Shown here: positions 52,385 to 61,956 of the stretch, one piece after another | Position numbering within the stretch: position 1 is the stretch's first letter | Layout of the letters: each line of letters starts with the position of its first letter | Source: Thiotrichales bacterium | GTDB taxonomy: Bacteria > Pseudomonadota > Gammaproteobacteria > HK1 | Assembly: GCA_026709935.1 (NCBI GenBank) | Contig: JAPOSC010000048.1 | Span: 85,738-149,737, forward strand | Length of the DNA stretch: 64,000 bases | Direction: 5' to 3' | Position numbers and translations under genes: made by a program | Notes under the pieces: model-generated | What the model was told of the DNA's origin: nothing | Databases searched by the model: none | Seen by the model: the letters and a program-made list of their open reading frames with translations, nothing else

Positions 52385-52551
52385 AGCAGAATCTCGGGTC
52401 GCCGAGTCCACCGCGATCGGTTCGCGCGATCGGTTCGAGTGCGATCGGCTCAAGTGAATGTCGGCGCCACCGGCGGGTCGGACTTCACTCCGGATCGCAG
52501 CGTCGAGGTTCAGCGAAACTCGCAGTGACAGGATTCAGGGAAACGCCCGCC

Positions 52552-53328
52552 ATGCCGACGCCCACCTCCGACCACCCCATCGTATCGCTGCGCGACCTCG
52601 GCGTCACACTGACCGGCGCGGCCGGAGCGGTGGAGATCCTGCGCGGCATCGACCTGGATCTGTCGGCGGGGGAGACGGTGAGCGTGGTCGGGCCCTCCGG
52701 CGCGGGGAAGACCACGCTGCTCATGGTCATCGGTGGGCTGGAGCGGCCCACCGGCGGTCGGGTCACGGTGGCCGGCCACGATCTCGGGGCGCTGGACGAG
52801 GACGGCCTGGCGCGGTTCCGGGGACGCCACGTCGGAATCGTCTTCCAGGCGTTCCACCTCATCCCCACCATGACCGCGATCGAGAACGTGGCGGCGCCGC
52901 GCGAGCTTGCCGGGGAGACCGACGCCTTCGAACGGGCAACGACGGAACTGACCGAGGTGGGTCTCGGGCACCGGCTGGGTCATTACCCGGGCGAGCTTTC
53001 CGGGGGCGAGCAGCAGCGGGTGGCGATCGCACGCGCTCTCGTCAATCGCCCGGGTCTCCTGCTCGCCGACGAGCCCACGGGCAACCTCGACGCTGCCACC
53101 GGCGGACAGGTGATGGGCCATCTTCTGGCCCGGAGCCGCGCGAGCGGCGCCACGTTGATACTGATCACGCACGATGCGCGGCTGGCCGCCCGGTGTGGCC
53201 GAACCGTGCACGTGGCCGACGGGCGGATCGATGCCTCCGGCGGTGGAGACGGACCGCCGGGAGGATCCGAAGGCGGTTCCGGAGGAGACGGGCATGACAC
53301 GGTGTGCAGCGACGATGACGCAGCGTAA
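52552..53328 (+). CDS. ybbA: ABC ATPase of the YbbAP system
   Basis: A 258-aa LolD-like ATPase: Walker A GPSGAGKTT near residue 49, signature ELSGGEQQRVAIARAL, Walker B LLLADEPTGNLD, and His in LITHDARLA. The last 30 residues are Gly/Ser/Asp-rich. ATG 52552 has AGGGA about ten bases upstream; a GTG at 52525 is also in frame. It pairs with the FtsX-type permease downstream. YbbAP-type transporters extract or move hydrophobic compounds across the envelope, often with TesA nearby. Confidence 0.92.
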   Translation: MPTPTSDHPIVSLRDLGVTLTGAAGAVEILRGIDLDLSAGETVSVVGPSGAGKTTLLMVIGGLERPTGGRVTVAGHDLGALDEDGLARFRGRHVGIVFQAFHLIPTMTAIENVAAPRELAGETDAFERATTELTEVGLGHRLGHYPGELSGGEQQRVAIARALVNRPGLLLADEPTGNLDAATGGQVMGHLLARSRASGATLILITHDARLAARCGRTVHVADGRIDASGGGDGPPGGSEGGSGGDGHDTVCSDDDAA

Positions 53329-53490
53329 TCCTCTCCGGATTGTGTCGCCGCCAGCGCAGTCGTATCGACATCCTCCCCGGCTCGTGCCGCCGCTCGGTCC
53401 CGACGGCGATGCGGGTCCCGTCGCGGATTGCCCTTCGGGTCGTCTGCCGATGAAGCCGGTGCCTCCGACCGCGCACGGGCCGGTCCACCG

Positions 53491-56298
53491 GTGAGCAACG
53501 CGAACGCCATCGCGCTGCGCTTCGCCTGGCGCGAGTTGCGTCACGGCGTGCGGGCGTTGCGCGGGTTCGGGGTCTTCCTGGGCTGTCTCGCGCTCGGGGT
53601 CGCCGCCATCGCCGGGGTGCAGTCGACGGCAAGCTCCATCGTCAGCGGTCTGCGCACGGACGGGCGCGCGATCCTCGGGGGCGATCTGGCGCTCCGCTCG
53701 ATCTACCAGGACCTCGCCCCGGCCGAGCGCCGCCGGCTGGAACGGGCGTCCGAGGCGATCACGCACTTCGCGGAGATGCGCACCATGACGCGTCGGCCGG
53801 GGGGCGACGCGAGCGTGCTGGTCGAGCTCAAGGCGGTGGACGATCGGTACCCGCTGTTCGGCCGGCTCGAGTTGCAGGGAGATGAACTCGCGGACACTTC
53901 GCTCCTGGCGAAGCTGGCGCGTCGCGGCGACGTGTGGGGGGCGCTGGTGGATCCCGCGCTCGCCGATCGGCTGGCGCTCTCGAAGGGCGACGCACTCTCG
54001 ATCGGCGGCCTCGATTTCGAGGTGCGGGGGATCATCGCGCGCGAACCCGACCGGGCCGGCTCCGGGGCGCCGTTCGGGTTCTGGCCCCGGGTGCTGGTGA
54101 GTTTCGACGGGCTGGCGGCCACGGAGCTGCTGCGCGAGGGCAGTCTCGTCTATCACCAGTACGCGGCTCGGCTGGCGTCGGAGGTACGCCTGGAGGACGT
54201 GCGAGCGGAGATCGGCGAGACCTTCCGGGACTCAGGCTGGGAGATGCGCACCTACGACGATGCCGCGCCCGGAATCCAGCGCATGACGGATCGGCTCGGT
54301 TCGTTTCTGAGCCTGGTCGGCCTCACCGCGCTCCTGGTGGGAGGGGTGGGGGTGGGCAACGCGGTGCGGGCCTGGCTCGACACCCGGCTCGGGGTGATCG
54401 CGACGCTGAAGTGCATCGGCGCCTCGCGCGCGGTGGTGTTCCGCACCTATCTCGTCCAGTTGACGGTGATCGCCGGGCTCGGCGTCCTGGTCGGTCTGGC
54501 CATCGGGGCGCTCGTGCCGGCGGCGGTGAGCGGAATGCTGGAGACGCTGTTGCCGGTGCCGATCGTGCTCGGGGTATATCCCGGAGTGCTTGCACTCGCG
54601 GTCGCGTTCGGGCTTCTGACCGCGGTGACGTTCACGGTGTGGCCGCTGTCTCGGGCCCACGAGACCCCGGCGGTGGCGCTGTTCCGGGGGGTGGGGCTGG
54701 GAACCCGGTCCGGACGACGGGGGCACCTTGCGCTGGCGCTCGCAAGCGGGGCGGGACTCGCAGTCCTGGCCGTGGCGACTGCTCCCGATCGTGGGTTCGC
54801 GGTGTGGTTCATCGCCGGCGGTGCCCTGGTGCTGCTCGTCTTCCGGCTCGCGGGATGGGCGGTGGTGCGGGCGGCGCGCGTGGTGCATGCATCAAGCCGA
54901 CCACGGGAGAAGGGCGATCACTTCCAGGGATCCGTGGCTCGGCCCTCTGGCGTCGAATCCCGGGCCGATGGCATGTCCGGGTCCGCCGCCGCTCAAAGCT
55001 CTGTTACGTCCGGCTCCGCTGTGGTCCAAGCCTTGGGGATGTCGCCGGACGGTGTGTCGGACCCGGAATCCCGGCCGCGCGCGGGCGGCCGGCCGGACCG
55101 TTCGCACGGAGCCCCCCCCGGATCCGGGTGGGGCGGGTTGCGGCTTGGACCCCGGATGCGCATGGCGGTGTCGAACCTGTACCGGCCGGGCAATGCGACC
55201 GCCGACATCGTGCTCTCGCTCGGCCTCGGCCTCACGGTGCTCGTCGCGGTCGCCCTGGTGGAGGGGAACCTGCGGCGCGAGATCGCCGACACCCTCCCCG
55301 AGGACGCACCCGCCTTCTTCTTCGTGGGGGTGGAAGCAGACCGGATCGACCGGTTGACCGAGGCCGTCGAGGGTATCGCCGGCACCGAGCGGTTCCAGTC
55401 CGTCCCGTTCCTGCGCGGGCGCATCGTGCGGGTGAACGGCCTCGACCCCGAGGAGGCGCTGGTGGACGACGAGCACGGATGGCTCATCCGGGGCGACCGG
55501 GGCCTGAGCTACGCGGCCGTCGCCCCCGACAACCCCGATAACCCTGCAGTCGACGGGGAATGGTGGCCGCCGGACTACGCCGGGCCGCCCCTGCTCTCGG
55601 TGGATGTCGACGTGATCGAAGCGTTCGATCTCGCGCTCGGGGACACCATCACCCTGAACGTGCTCGGCCGGGAGATCACGGCCGAGGTAAGGCACGTGCG
55701 GCGCGTGGAGTGGCAGGGCATGCAGGTGAATTTTGCGCTGCTGCTCTCGCCGGAGCCTCTGCGGCGCGCCCCGCACAGCTACGTCGCCACCGTGGGTGCG
55801 ACACCCGAGGCCGAGGCGCGCGTGGAGCGGGCGCTGGTGCGCGAATTTCCGCAGGTCACCACGGTGCGGGTGCGCGAAGCGCTGGGGCGGGTGGCCGAGC
55901 TGATGGGCGCCATCGCCGCCGCCGCGCGCGGCGTCGGCGGAGTGACGCTGCTCTCCGGCGCCCTGGTGCTGGCCGGGGCGGTGGCGGCCGGACACCGGCG
56001 GCGCACCTACGAGAGCGTGGTGCTCAAGGTGCTCGGAGTGAGACGGCGCGACGTCGTGCTCATCCACGCGGTGGAGTTCGCGCTGCTGGGCCTGGTGACC
56101 GGAACCATCGCGGCCGCGGCCGGGACGCTGACGGCGTGGGGGGTGACCACGCAGGTGCTGGAGCAGGACTGGACGTTCCTGCCGGGCACCGTTGCCGGCA
56201 CCGTCGGGTTCTGCATCGTGCTGACCCTGAGCCTGGGGCTTGTCGGGACCTGGCGGGCGCTCGGAGAGTCCGCGGCGCCGCACCTGCGCAACGAGTAA
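53491..56298 (+). CDS. ybbP: FtsX-type permease of the YbbAP system
   Basis: A 935-aa inner-membrane permease with two FtsX-like four-helix blocks and large periplasmic domains. Early text reads WRELRHGVRALRGFGVFLGC, the first FtsX block is near residues 270-420 (LGVIATLKCIGASRAVVFRTY), and the last block ends with LKVLGVRRRDVVLIHAVEF. An 85-90 residue Ser/Gly/Pro/Arg-rich insertion lies near 468-556 before RMAVSNLYRPGN. GTG 53491 is chosen by homology with a weak ribosome site. It is convergent with the GlxR-like gene, four bases away. Confidence 0.9.
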   Translation: MSNANAIALRFAWRELRHGVRALRGFGVFLGCLALGVAAIAGVQSTASSIVSGLRTDGRAILGGDLALRSIYQDLAPAERRRLERASEAITHFAEMRTMTRRPGGDASVLVELKAVDDRYPLFGRLELQGDELADTSLLAKLARRGDVWGALVDPALADRLALSKGDALSIGGLDFEVRGIIAREPDRAGSGAPFGFWPRVLVSFDGLAATELLREGSLVYHQYAARLASEVRLEDVRAEIGETFRDSGWEMRTYDDAAPGIQRMTDRLGSFLSLVGLTALLVGGVGVGNAVRAWLDTRLGVIATLKCIGASRAVVFRTYLVQLTVIAGLGVLVGLAIGALVPAAVSGMLETLLPVPIVLGVYPGVLALAVAFGLLTAVTFTVWPLSRAHETPAVALFRGVGLGTRSGRRGHLALALASGAGLAVLAVATAPDRGFAVWFIAGGALVLLVFRLAGWAVVRAARVVHASSRPREKGDHFQGSVARPSGVESRADGMSGSAAAQSSVTSGSAVVQALGMSPDGVSDPESRPRAGGRPDRSHGAPPGSGWGGLRLGPRMRMAVSNLYRPGNATADIVLSLGLGLTVLVAVALVEGNLRREIADTLPEDAPAFFFVGVEADRIDRLTEAVEGIAGTERFQSVPFLRGRIVRVNGLDPEEALVDDEHGWLIRGDRGLSYAAVAPDNPDNPAVDGEWWPPDYAGPPLLSVDVDVIEAFDLALGDTITLNVLGREITAEVRHVRRVEWQGMQVNFALLLSPEPLRRAPHSYVATVGATPEAEARVERALVREFPQVTTVRVREALGRVAELMGAIAAAARGVGGVTLLSGALVLAGAVAAGHRRRTYESVVLKVLGVRRRDVVLIHAVEFALLGLVTGTIAAAAGTLTAWGVTTQVLEQDWTFLPGTVAGTVGFCIVLTLSLGLVGTWRALGESAAPHLRNE

Positions 56299-56301
56299 AC
56301 G

Positions 56302-57189
56302 TCAGGCGTCGATGACCGTGTAGAGCCCGCTGTGGTCGAGGTCGCCGCCACCGGCTGCGATCAGGCGATCGTAGAGGTCGCGGGTGAGGGCGGTCGCCGG
56401 TAGCTCCAGGCCGATCGACGCAGCGAGATCCAGCGCCTGCTGAAGATCCTTGCGCTGGGTAGTCGCCTTCCCGCCGGGGGTGAATGCGCCGTCGATCATG
56501 CGCTGGCCGTGCACCTCCAGAATGCGCGAGGCCGCGAATCCTCCCCCGAGCGCCTCGCGCACCTTCGCCGGGTCTGCGCCGGCGCGCTTCGCCAGCGCGA
56601 GCGCCTCCGCCACCGCGCCGATGGTGAGGCCGACGATGACCTGATTCGCGGCCTTCGCGATCTGACCCGCGCCGACCTCGCCGACGTGGGTCGTGCTCGC
56701 CCCCATCACCCGGAAGTACGGCATGGCCCGGGCGACCGCCGCTTCGGAGCCCCCCGCCATGATGGTCAGCGTGCCCGCCTTCGCGCCGATCTCGCCGCCC
56801 GATACCGGGGCATCGACGTAGTGCGCGCCACGGTCTTCGATCGTCTCCGCGAGCGCGCGGGTCGCCTCGACCGCGGTGGTGCCCATGTCGATGACCAGGC
56901 CACCCGCCGCGATGCCGTTCGCGATGCCGTCACCGGCGCCCACGATCCTCTCCACCGCCGGGGTGTCCGGCGCCATCACGATCACCACGGATGCGCGTTC
57001 GGCCACCTCGCGCGGGGAGTGCGCGGGCGCGAGCCCTTCGGCCGCGAGCGCATCGACCACCGCCCGGCTCCGATTGTGGATGACGACCTCGGCCCCGGCC
57101 GCATGGAGGTTCATGGCCATCGGCCGCCCCATCAGCCCGAGGCCGATGAAGCCGACGGTGTGTCCACCACCGGACAGGGAATCACTCAT
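56302..57189 (-). CDS. Beta-hydroxyacid dehydrogenase (GlxR/GarR-like)
   Basis: A 295-aa NAD(P)-dependent reductase of the 3-hydroxyisobutyrate/tartronate-semialdehyde family. The cofactor motif is VGFIGLGLMGRPMAMNL near residue 12, followed by the substrate loop DAPVSGGEIGAKAGTL near 124 and catalytic Lys in GQIAKAANQVIVG near 174. Tartronate semialdehyde reductase is likely, but hydroxyisobutyrate or another beta-hydroxyacid cannot be excluded. It has no obvious operon partner. Confidence 0.87.
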   Translation of the reverse strand: MSDSLSGGGHTVGFIGLGLMGRPMAMNLHAAGAEVVIHNRSRAVVDALAAEGLAPAHSPREVAERASVVIVMAPDTPAVERIVGAGDGIANGIAAGGLVIDMGTTAVEATRALAETIEDRGAHYVDAPVSGGEIGAKAGTLTIMAGGSEAAVARAMPYFRVMGASTTHVGEVGAGQIAKAANQVIVGLTIGAVAEALALAKRAGADPAKVREALGGGFAASRILEVHGQRMIDGAFTPGGKATTQRKDLQQALDLAASIGLELPATALTRDLYDRLIAAGGGDLDHSGLYTVIDA

Positions 57190-57648
57190 GACAGACGCCT
57201 CGCGCGGCAGGTGAAGACGGGGCGCAAGTATAAGGGGACGCGTGGGGATGGGGCGGACGGTTGGAGATCCGGGCCGCCGCGAAACGCGCAGGCGTGGATT
57301 CCCGCTCCTGCACCATCGTGCCCGTGCCTCCGTGTCTCCGTGAGTTTGGGGCCGCCGTCATGTGATGGAGAAGAGCAGCATTCGGGTTCGGACGAGGCCT
57401 GCTGGATTCCCGCGAATCTGGTGATTGTGGTGATTGTCCGGAAAGAAACGCTCCGTACATTCCTCGACCAGTCATGGACCGGAAAGCCAGAAGCGGACCT
57501 CGGGCCGTGCTTCCGAGTCTTCTGTGGATTCGGGATCGGGTCGCGGTACAGATCACGGCTGGTTCGCTCGGCACAACTGCCGGACAATGAGCGCGTTTCG
57601 CCCGCCGCCATGCGACGCGCATCCGACAACGATGGGGTCGAATCCGGC

Positions 57649-58227
57649 ATGCCGCGCAAGACCTCGAAGAAGTTTGCCGCCGCCTTTCGCGCGTCCCGCC
57701 GCCCCGACGGCCCGGAGTCGTCGCTCGCGTCCCGCCGCGCCGCCGCATCCGACCCCCTCGTGCGCATCGACCTGGACCGCCAGTGCCTTGAGCTGCGGGT
57801 GCGGGGTACGGTACGGAAAACCTGGCCCGTATCCACCGCCGCCAATGGTCCCGGGGAGCGGGAAGGCAGCGAATGCACGCCGAGGGGAGGGCATGTGATT
57901 CGCGTCATGATCGGCGCTGGCGCCGCCCCGGGCACGGTCTTCGTCGGCCGCCGGCCTACTGGCGAGTGCCACACCCCGGCGCTCGGCGCGGCGCACCCCG
58001 ACCGCGACTGGATCCTCACCCGGATCCTGTGGCTTTCCGGCACGGAACCCGGTCGCAACCGCCTGGGACCTGTCGACACCATGCGCCGCTACATCTACAT
58101 CCACGGCTGTCCGGACGACACCGACATGACGGTCCCGGGTTCCCACGGATGCATCCGGATGCGCAACGACGATGTCATCGACCTTTTCGAGCGGGTGAAG
58201 GCGGGAACGAGAGTGATCATCGAGTGA
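57649..58227 (+). CDS. L,D-transpeptidase (YkuD domain)
   Basis: A 192-aa YkuD-domain protein. The catalytic motif is GSHGCIRMRNDDV with its Cys about residue 165, preceded by IYIHGCPDDTDM with the conserved His. It begins the beta domain at VRIDLDRQCLELR. Such enzymes make 3-3 peptidoglycan links or attach lipoproteins. No signal peptide is visible from ATG 57649 or the alternative ATG 57610, which is unusual for a periplasmic enzyme, so the true start may differ. The 459 bases before it (57190-57648) show no other gene. Confidence 0.82.
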   Translation: MPRKTSKKFAAAFRASRRPDGPESSLASRRAAASDPLVRIDLDRQCLELRVRGTVRKTWPVSTAANGPGEREGSECTPRGGHVIRVMIGAGAAPGTVFVGRRPTGECHTPALGAAHPDRDWILTRILWLSGTEPGRNRLGPVDTMRRYIYIHGCPDDTDMTVPGSHGCIRMRNDDVIDLFERVKAGTRVIIE

Positions 58228-58329
58228 CCGTCGGGCGCCGGAACGATTCATGGCCGGCACGCCCCTCGGATCCCGAGTCTCGATTGGAGGATTCCGGCAC
58301 CCGCTGGCAGAAGCAGGCACGGATCCGGT

Positions 58330-58482
58330 TGTTTTCGCGGCGTTGAACACGGCCTGGGTGTGGCCGGGGTGTGGCCTGGGTGTGGCCTGGGGTGCTCGAT
58401 GCTGCTTGCTTCGCAAGCTCGCTCCGTACCTACGGGTACACCTGCGCTCCCTCGCTCCGCGTTTCGGTGAAATTTCCTGGCT
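58330..58482 (+). repeat. Dispersed repeat, family C, copy 3, with four 11-bp units
   Basis: Core GTTTTCGCGGCGTTGAACAC is followed by four 11-bp TGGCCTGGGTG-type units (58350-58393). Then come GCTTCGCAAGCTCGCT, the small palindrome TACCTACGGGTA, and the right end GGTGAAATTTCCTGGC. It occupies most of the 345-base gap between the transpeptidase and isochorismatase-like genes. Confidence 0.75.
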
Positions 58483-58572
58483 GATGCCGTGAGGTCACGG
58501 GCAACGGCCACGGGATCGTCCGGCGCGGGCGCGCGGAGCCCTGCCGCCTCGTGGTGAACGGCGCTACGAGGA

Positions 58573-59244
58573 CTACCTCTGCCCGCGACCGACTGCTTCG
58601 AGTTCCGCGATGAGTGCGTCGGTGGTGCGGACCCGACAATAGCCGCTGAATCCGTGCAACGCCTCGCGATGGCGGGAGGCGGAGTGCGTTGCGCAGGCGT
58701 CGTCGACCAGAGTCATGAGAAAGCCGCGATCGCATCCATCGCGCACCGCCGTTTCCACGCACTGATCGGTCAGGATCCCCATCACCACGACATATTCGAC
58801 CCCGAGGTTGCGCAGCACGTATTCGAAGTTGGTGGAGTTGAACAGGCTCGAAGAAGTCTTGGGGATGACGATGTCGTCCGCGGCCGGACGCAGCTCGTCG
58901 ATGACCTCCGCCTCCCACGATCCCCGGGCGGCGAAGATCCCTGACACCTTGTAGTCGAGGCTGCGGTCGCGGCCATCCAGAGTCAGGCACTCCACGACCG
59001 TGTACACGACCTCCATGCCGGCCTGCCGGCACGCCGTGATCAGCCGCTGTCCGTTGGGGATGACGACATCGCGGATGCGGTCGAACAGGTACCGGTGATC
59101 CGGCTCCCGTTCGATCTTCTCCGGGTGGTACTCGCCCTTTTGCAGGTCGATCACCAGCAGGGCGGCCCGGTCGAGCTCGACCGCGCGCTGCCGGAAGGAA
59201 ACGTCGCCTTCGAGGGGAATCGCATCGATCTCGCTGCGTCGCAT
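58573..59244 (-). CDS. Isochorismatase-like cysteine hydrolase
   Basis: A 223-aa member of the isochorismatase-like superfamily. The triad is Asp33 (LLVIDLQKG), Lys129 (DIVIPKTSSS) and Cys162 (ILTDQCVETAVRDG), with the cis-peptide next to it. Family activities include N-carbamoylsarcosine, ureidoacrylate and nicotinamide hydrolysis, so an amide or carbamoyl substrate is likely. GGAG lies seven bases before ATG 59242-59244. It is followed upstream by a family B repeat and the glutamine-synthetase-like gene on the same strand. Confidence 0.88.
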   Translation of the reverse strand: MRRSEIDAIPLEGDVSFRQRAVELDRAALLVIDLQKGEYHPEKIEREPDHRYLFDRIRDVVIPNGQRLITACRQAGMEVVYTVVECLTLDGRDRSLDYKVSGIFAARGSWEAEVIDELRPAADDIVIPKTSSSLFNSTNFEYVLRNLGVEYVVVMGILTDQCVETAVRDGCDRGFLMTLVDDACATHSASRHREALHGFSGYCRVRTTDALIAELEAVGRGQR

Positions 59245-59266
59245 GTCAGGTCTCCGATCGGTCGCG

Positions 59267-59343
59267 CCTCACTTTGAAGTTCTGCCCGGTGTCTCCGGCC
59301 TTTATGCGAAGGCTTCCCCGCGAGTCCGGGAGTCGAAGTGAGG
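59267..59343 (+). repeat. Dispersed palindromic repeat, family B, copy 1
   Basis: A 77-bp element with 11-bp inverted ends (CCTCACTTTGA and TCGAAGTGAGG, one mismatch). The centre contains TTCTGCCCGG, CTCCGGCCTTTATGC and CGAGTCCGGGAGTC. A related reversed copy lies at 33743-33820. Confidence 0.7.
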
Positions 59344-59476
59344 CACTGCCCTCCGATCCGAGGGCTGAGTCGCACCCGCCACCGTGCGCCGTTTTGCGTC
59401 GTTCCGCCCGCCGCGGGCACCGCGCGGTGCGCAGACTCTCCAAGGTCGGGTCGCCGAGATCGGTTCGGTCAGTCGG

Positions 59477-60802
59477 TCAGTACGCGAGTACGTACCTTTC
59501 GCACATGCGTTTCGGGGTCGACTCGATGAAGGCCGTCGCTTCGTGCCGCTTGAGCACGGTATACGCCTCCACCATGGTGGGGGTGAACCAGCCTCGCGCG
59601 GTGCTGTCCCTTTCGAACGCATCAAGGGCCGCGTCGAGCGACGCAGGGAGCATGTTGATGCCCAGCGACCCGCGTTCGTGATCGCTCAAGTCCGCCGGAT
59701 CCCGGTCGACCAGCATCGGAGTGGGCAGTCCGGCTCGGACTCCCTCCAAACCCGCGCGCACGATGGCGCCGATGGCGAGGTAGGGGTTCGCGGTCGCGTC
59801 GGTGAAGCGGAACTCGATGTTGAAGGCGTCGCCGCGTTCGCGAACGTCGGAGACCGGGGAGGGGCAGATCCGGATGGCCGCCTCCCGGTTCTGGACGCCG
59901 ACCGCATCATATCCGCAGCTCCAGTGATGGGGGCCGAGACGCAGATACGAGATCGGGCTCGGCGCGGCCAGCGCGCACAGCCCGGCGAGATGACGCTGTA
60001 CGCCGGCGACGAAGTGGCCCGCCACGGCGCTGAGCTCGCCGGGGCGCCCCGCATCGAACGCGGCGGGTCTGCCGTCGGCGTCCCACAGACTCACGTGAAG
60101 ATGACACCCGTTGCCGACCGCGTCGGGCGCCGGCTTGGGGGTAAAGGTCGCCCGCACCCCGCACTGGCGGGCCGCTTCGCGAATGATTTCCCGGGTCACC
60201 ACCACGCGGTCCGCTCCCGCGATTCCGGCGGCGGGTCCGCAGCTCACTTCGAACTGGCCGACGCCGTACTCGGGTTCGAAGGTCTCGAGGCCGACCCCGG
60301 CGTCGAGCAGGGCGGCCACGCACAGGTCGGCGAACGGTGCGATCCGACGCACTGCGTCGAGCGAAAACGGTGGTGCCCAGTGGAGGTCCTCGCCGATGAG
60401 GGTGAATTCGTTTTCGTACGCGATTCTCGGCGTGAGGCCGGTTTCGGCTTCAAGCGCATCCAGCGCTTGCGCAAGGAAGCTCCGCGTACAGCACTCCCAC
60501 GGGCTGCCGTCCGGCTGAAGGCTGTTGCACAGGACCAGGTGCAGGGCGGGATGGTCGGGGCGCAGCGTGACCCGGCACCGGGTGTCGTCGTCGGGGGTCT
60601 GCCGCACCTCGCCCATCGACCCCCACGGGTTGGCGGCAATATCCTCGAACGGAGTCAGCGCCTGTCCGGCCAGAGCCCAACCTAGACCATGGGCGAGGCC
60701 GTGGGCCCTGCGACGCTCGTACTCTGCCACCGGCATCCCGCGGGTACGCGACAACCCCACGAGGTCATTCCAGACCAGGAATATCAGCTCCCCACTCGCC
60801 AT
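59477..60802 (-). CDS. Glutamine synthetase-family ligase (gamma-glutamyl ligase type)
   Basis: A 441-aa GlnA-fold ligase. Conserved blocks are TFEPEYGVGQFEVS, GNGCHLHVSLWD near residue 247, GPHHWSCGYDAVGVQNREAAIRI (read in two parts) and FRFTDATANPYLAIGAIV near 358. It lacks the regulatory adenylylation tyrosine loop that marks GlnA I. This points to a gamma-glutamylpolyamine or gamma-glutamylamide synthetase-like enzyme joining glutamate to an amine. ATG 60800-60802 has GAGGA about ten bases upstream. Its product could be handled by the adjacent hydrolase gene, which is inference. Confidence 0.85.
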   Translation of the reverse strand: MASGELIFLVWNDLVGLSRTRGMPVAEYERRRAHGLAHGLGWALAGQALTPFEDIAANPWGSMGEVRQTPDDDTRCRVTLRPDHPALHLVLCNSLQPDGSPWECCTRSFLAQALDALEAETGLTPRIAYENEFTLIGEDLHWAPPFSLDAVRRIAPFADLCVAALLDAGVGLETFEPEYGVGQFEVSCGPAAGIAGADRVVVTREIIREAARQCGVRATFTPKPAPDAVGNGCHLHVSLWDADGRPAAFDAGRPGELSAVAGHFVAGVQRHLAGLCALAAPSPISYLRLGPHHWSCGYDAVGVQNREAAIRICPSPVSDVRERGDAFNIEFRFTDATANPYLAIGAIVRAGLEGVRAGLPTPMLVDRDPADLSDHERGSLGINMLPASLDAALDAFERDSTARGWFTPTMVEAYTVLKRHEATAFIESTPKRMCERYVLAY

Positions 60803-61042
60803 CTGCCACTGTCCTCTCGTAGGAACGATCGCATCGTACGGCACCGGCGTACCCCAATCCACGCTCGCCACCCTCGGTCGACATCGGGTTCGGCCGAGGG
60901 GTCGAGAAGAGTGGGAGGCGGGAAGGGGGTTCGGAAGGGAGTGTCGGGAAGGTTCCCGTTCGAATACCAATTCCCTACAATGCTTTCTCGCCCGCGAATC
61001 TCCGAGGATTGCGGGCCGGAGCGTGATGTTCGTTGCGCGCCC

Positions 61043-61132
61043 GGAGAGGTGCCGGAGCGGCCGAACGGGGCTGACTCGAAATCAGTTGTCCCCTCCGGGG
61101 GACCGGGGGTTCGAATCCCTCCCTCTCCGCCA
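61043..61132 (+). tRNA. tRNA-Ser (anticodon CGA)
   Basis: A long-variable-arm tRNA of 90 nt. GGAGAGG pairs with CCTCTCC, the anticodon stem CTGA/TCAG holds the loop CTCGAAA with CGA at 34-36, and the variable arm is GTCCCCTCCGGGGGAC. GGTTCGAATCC forms the T-arm, with discriminator G and encoded CCA. It reads UCG. Confidence 0.95.
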
Positions 61133-61956
61133 ATACCCTTATGAAACAATGAGTTAGATCGCCATCTCAACTCGTTTTCCAGATGATCGGCCTCACTGGT
61201 ACGAGGCACCCGACCCCGGGTGGTGCGAATTCGTCTGACAACGGGGTTGGATGAGGATTCCGCACTGTTTCGGTGCATCACCCGTCTGCTCCTTCTGCCT
61301 CTCCCCTCATTGCGGCTGGACCCGTCCTGGCGCCAACCCCGCTCGCAGCACCTGAAAGCCTCCGGTTCACAATCGCGGACGGGATTGTCGCCTTCAACAG
61401 GACCGATCCGAACGATTCGTCCATCCCGCATTACCAATGTCGATGCCCTGCTTGTGCATCTCGGAGACTAACGTCGGAGCGAGGAATACAGCTACCAGGC
61501 AGCGCTCGAAAGCCGAAGAGCCGTCTCGGATGTAGTCCGCCCCATCGCGAACGCGCGCTCGTCGAAGAAGACCATGCCGCGTGGCGGGTCTTCCAGGGCT
61601 ACATCCCGGCGCCGTGGCCCCCGGAACAACGCCGATGACTGTGGCCGATGACTGGCCGATGACTGGGCCAGTGCGTGCATCGCACCGCTACACAACAGGG
61701 GACGATGCACCACATCTTGCCAACCTCGGAGTTGGAGCTAGAATCCGCACCGCTTCGGTGCGATTATCCTCTCTCTCCGGCTCCACCGGATGATCTGAAT
61801 GTCCTGGAAATCCGATGAATACGCACCCGCATCGACCTGGAGAAGCAGGCCAACGCTCGCTGTATAATGGATTGCCGGTGGCCGGTGGCCGGTGGCCGGT
61901 GGCCGGTGGCCGGTGGCCGGTGGCCGGTGGCCGCACCTGCGGGTGGGCTGACGCCC
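61133..61956. other. Intergenic region with tandem repeats, no convincing gene
   Basis: About 820 bases after tRNA-Ser hold short open frames but none with a recognisable product. Three GCCGATGACTG units (11-13 bp) lie at 61631-61667. Eight 7-bp units lie at 61875-61930. No second copy of the tRNA 3' end was seen, so there is no sign of an integrated island at this tRNA. Confidence 0.5.
61875..61930 (+). repeat. Eight perfect CCGGTGG heptanucleotide repeats
   Basis: Eight identical 7-bp units. TATAATGGATTG precedes them. An ATG at 61867 reads through all eight units in frame with the downstream surface-protein gene. Change by one unit would shift that frame. Confidence 0.9.

Noticed and set aside
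61863..61868. TATAAT as a firm promoter -10 box
   Set aside because: No acceptable -35 element 16-18 bases upstream, and it overlaps a possible ATG; left as a possibility only.
61875..61930. Short repeats as a CRISPR array
   Set aside because: Seven-base perfect tandem units without spacers; not CRISPR. No array was seen elsewhere in the window and no cas genes are present.
61043..61956. tRNA-Ser as the attachment site of an island
   Set aside because: No integrase gene and no second copy of the tRNA 3' end in the window.
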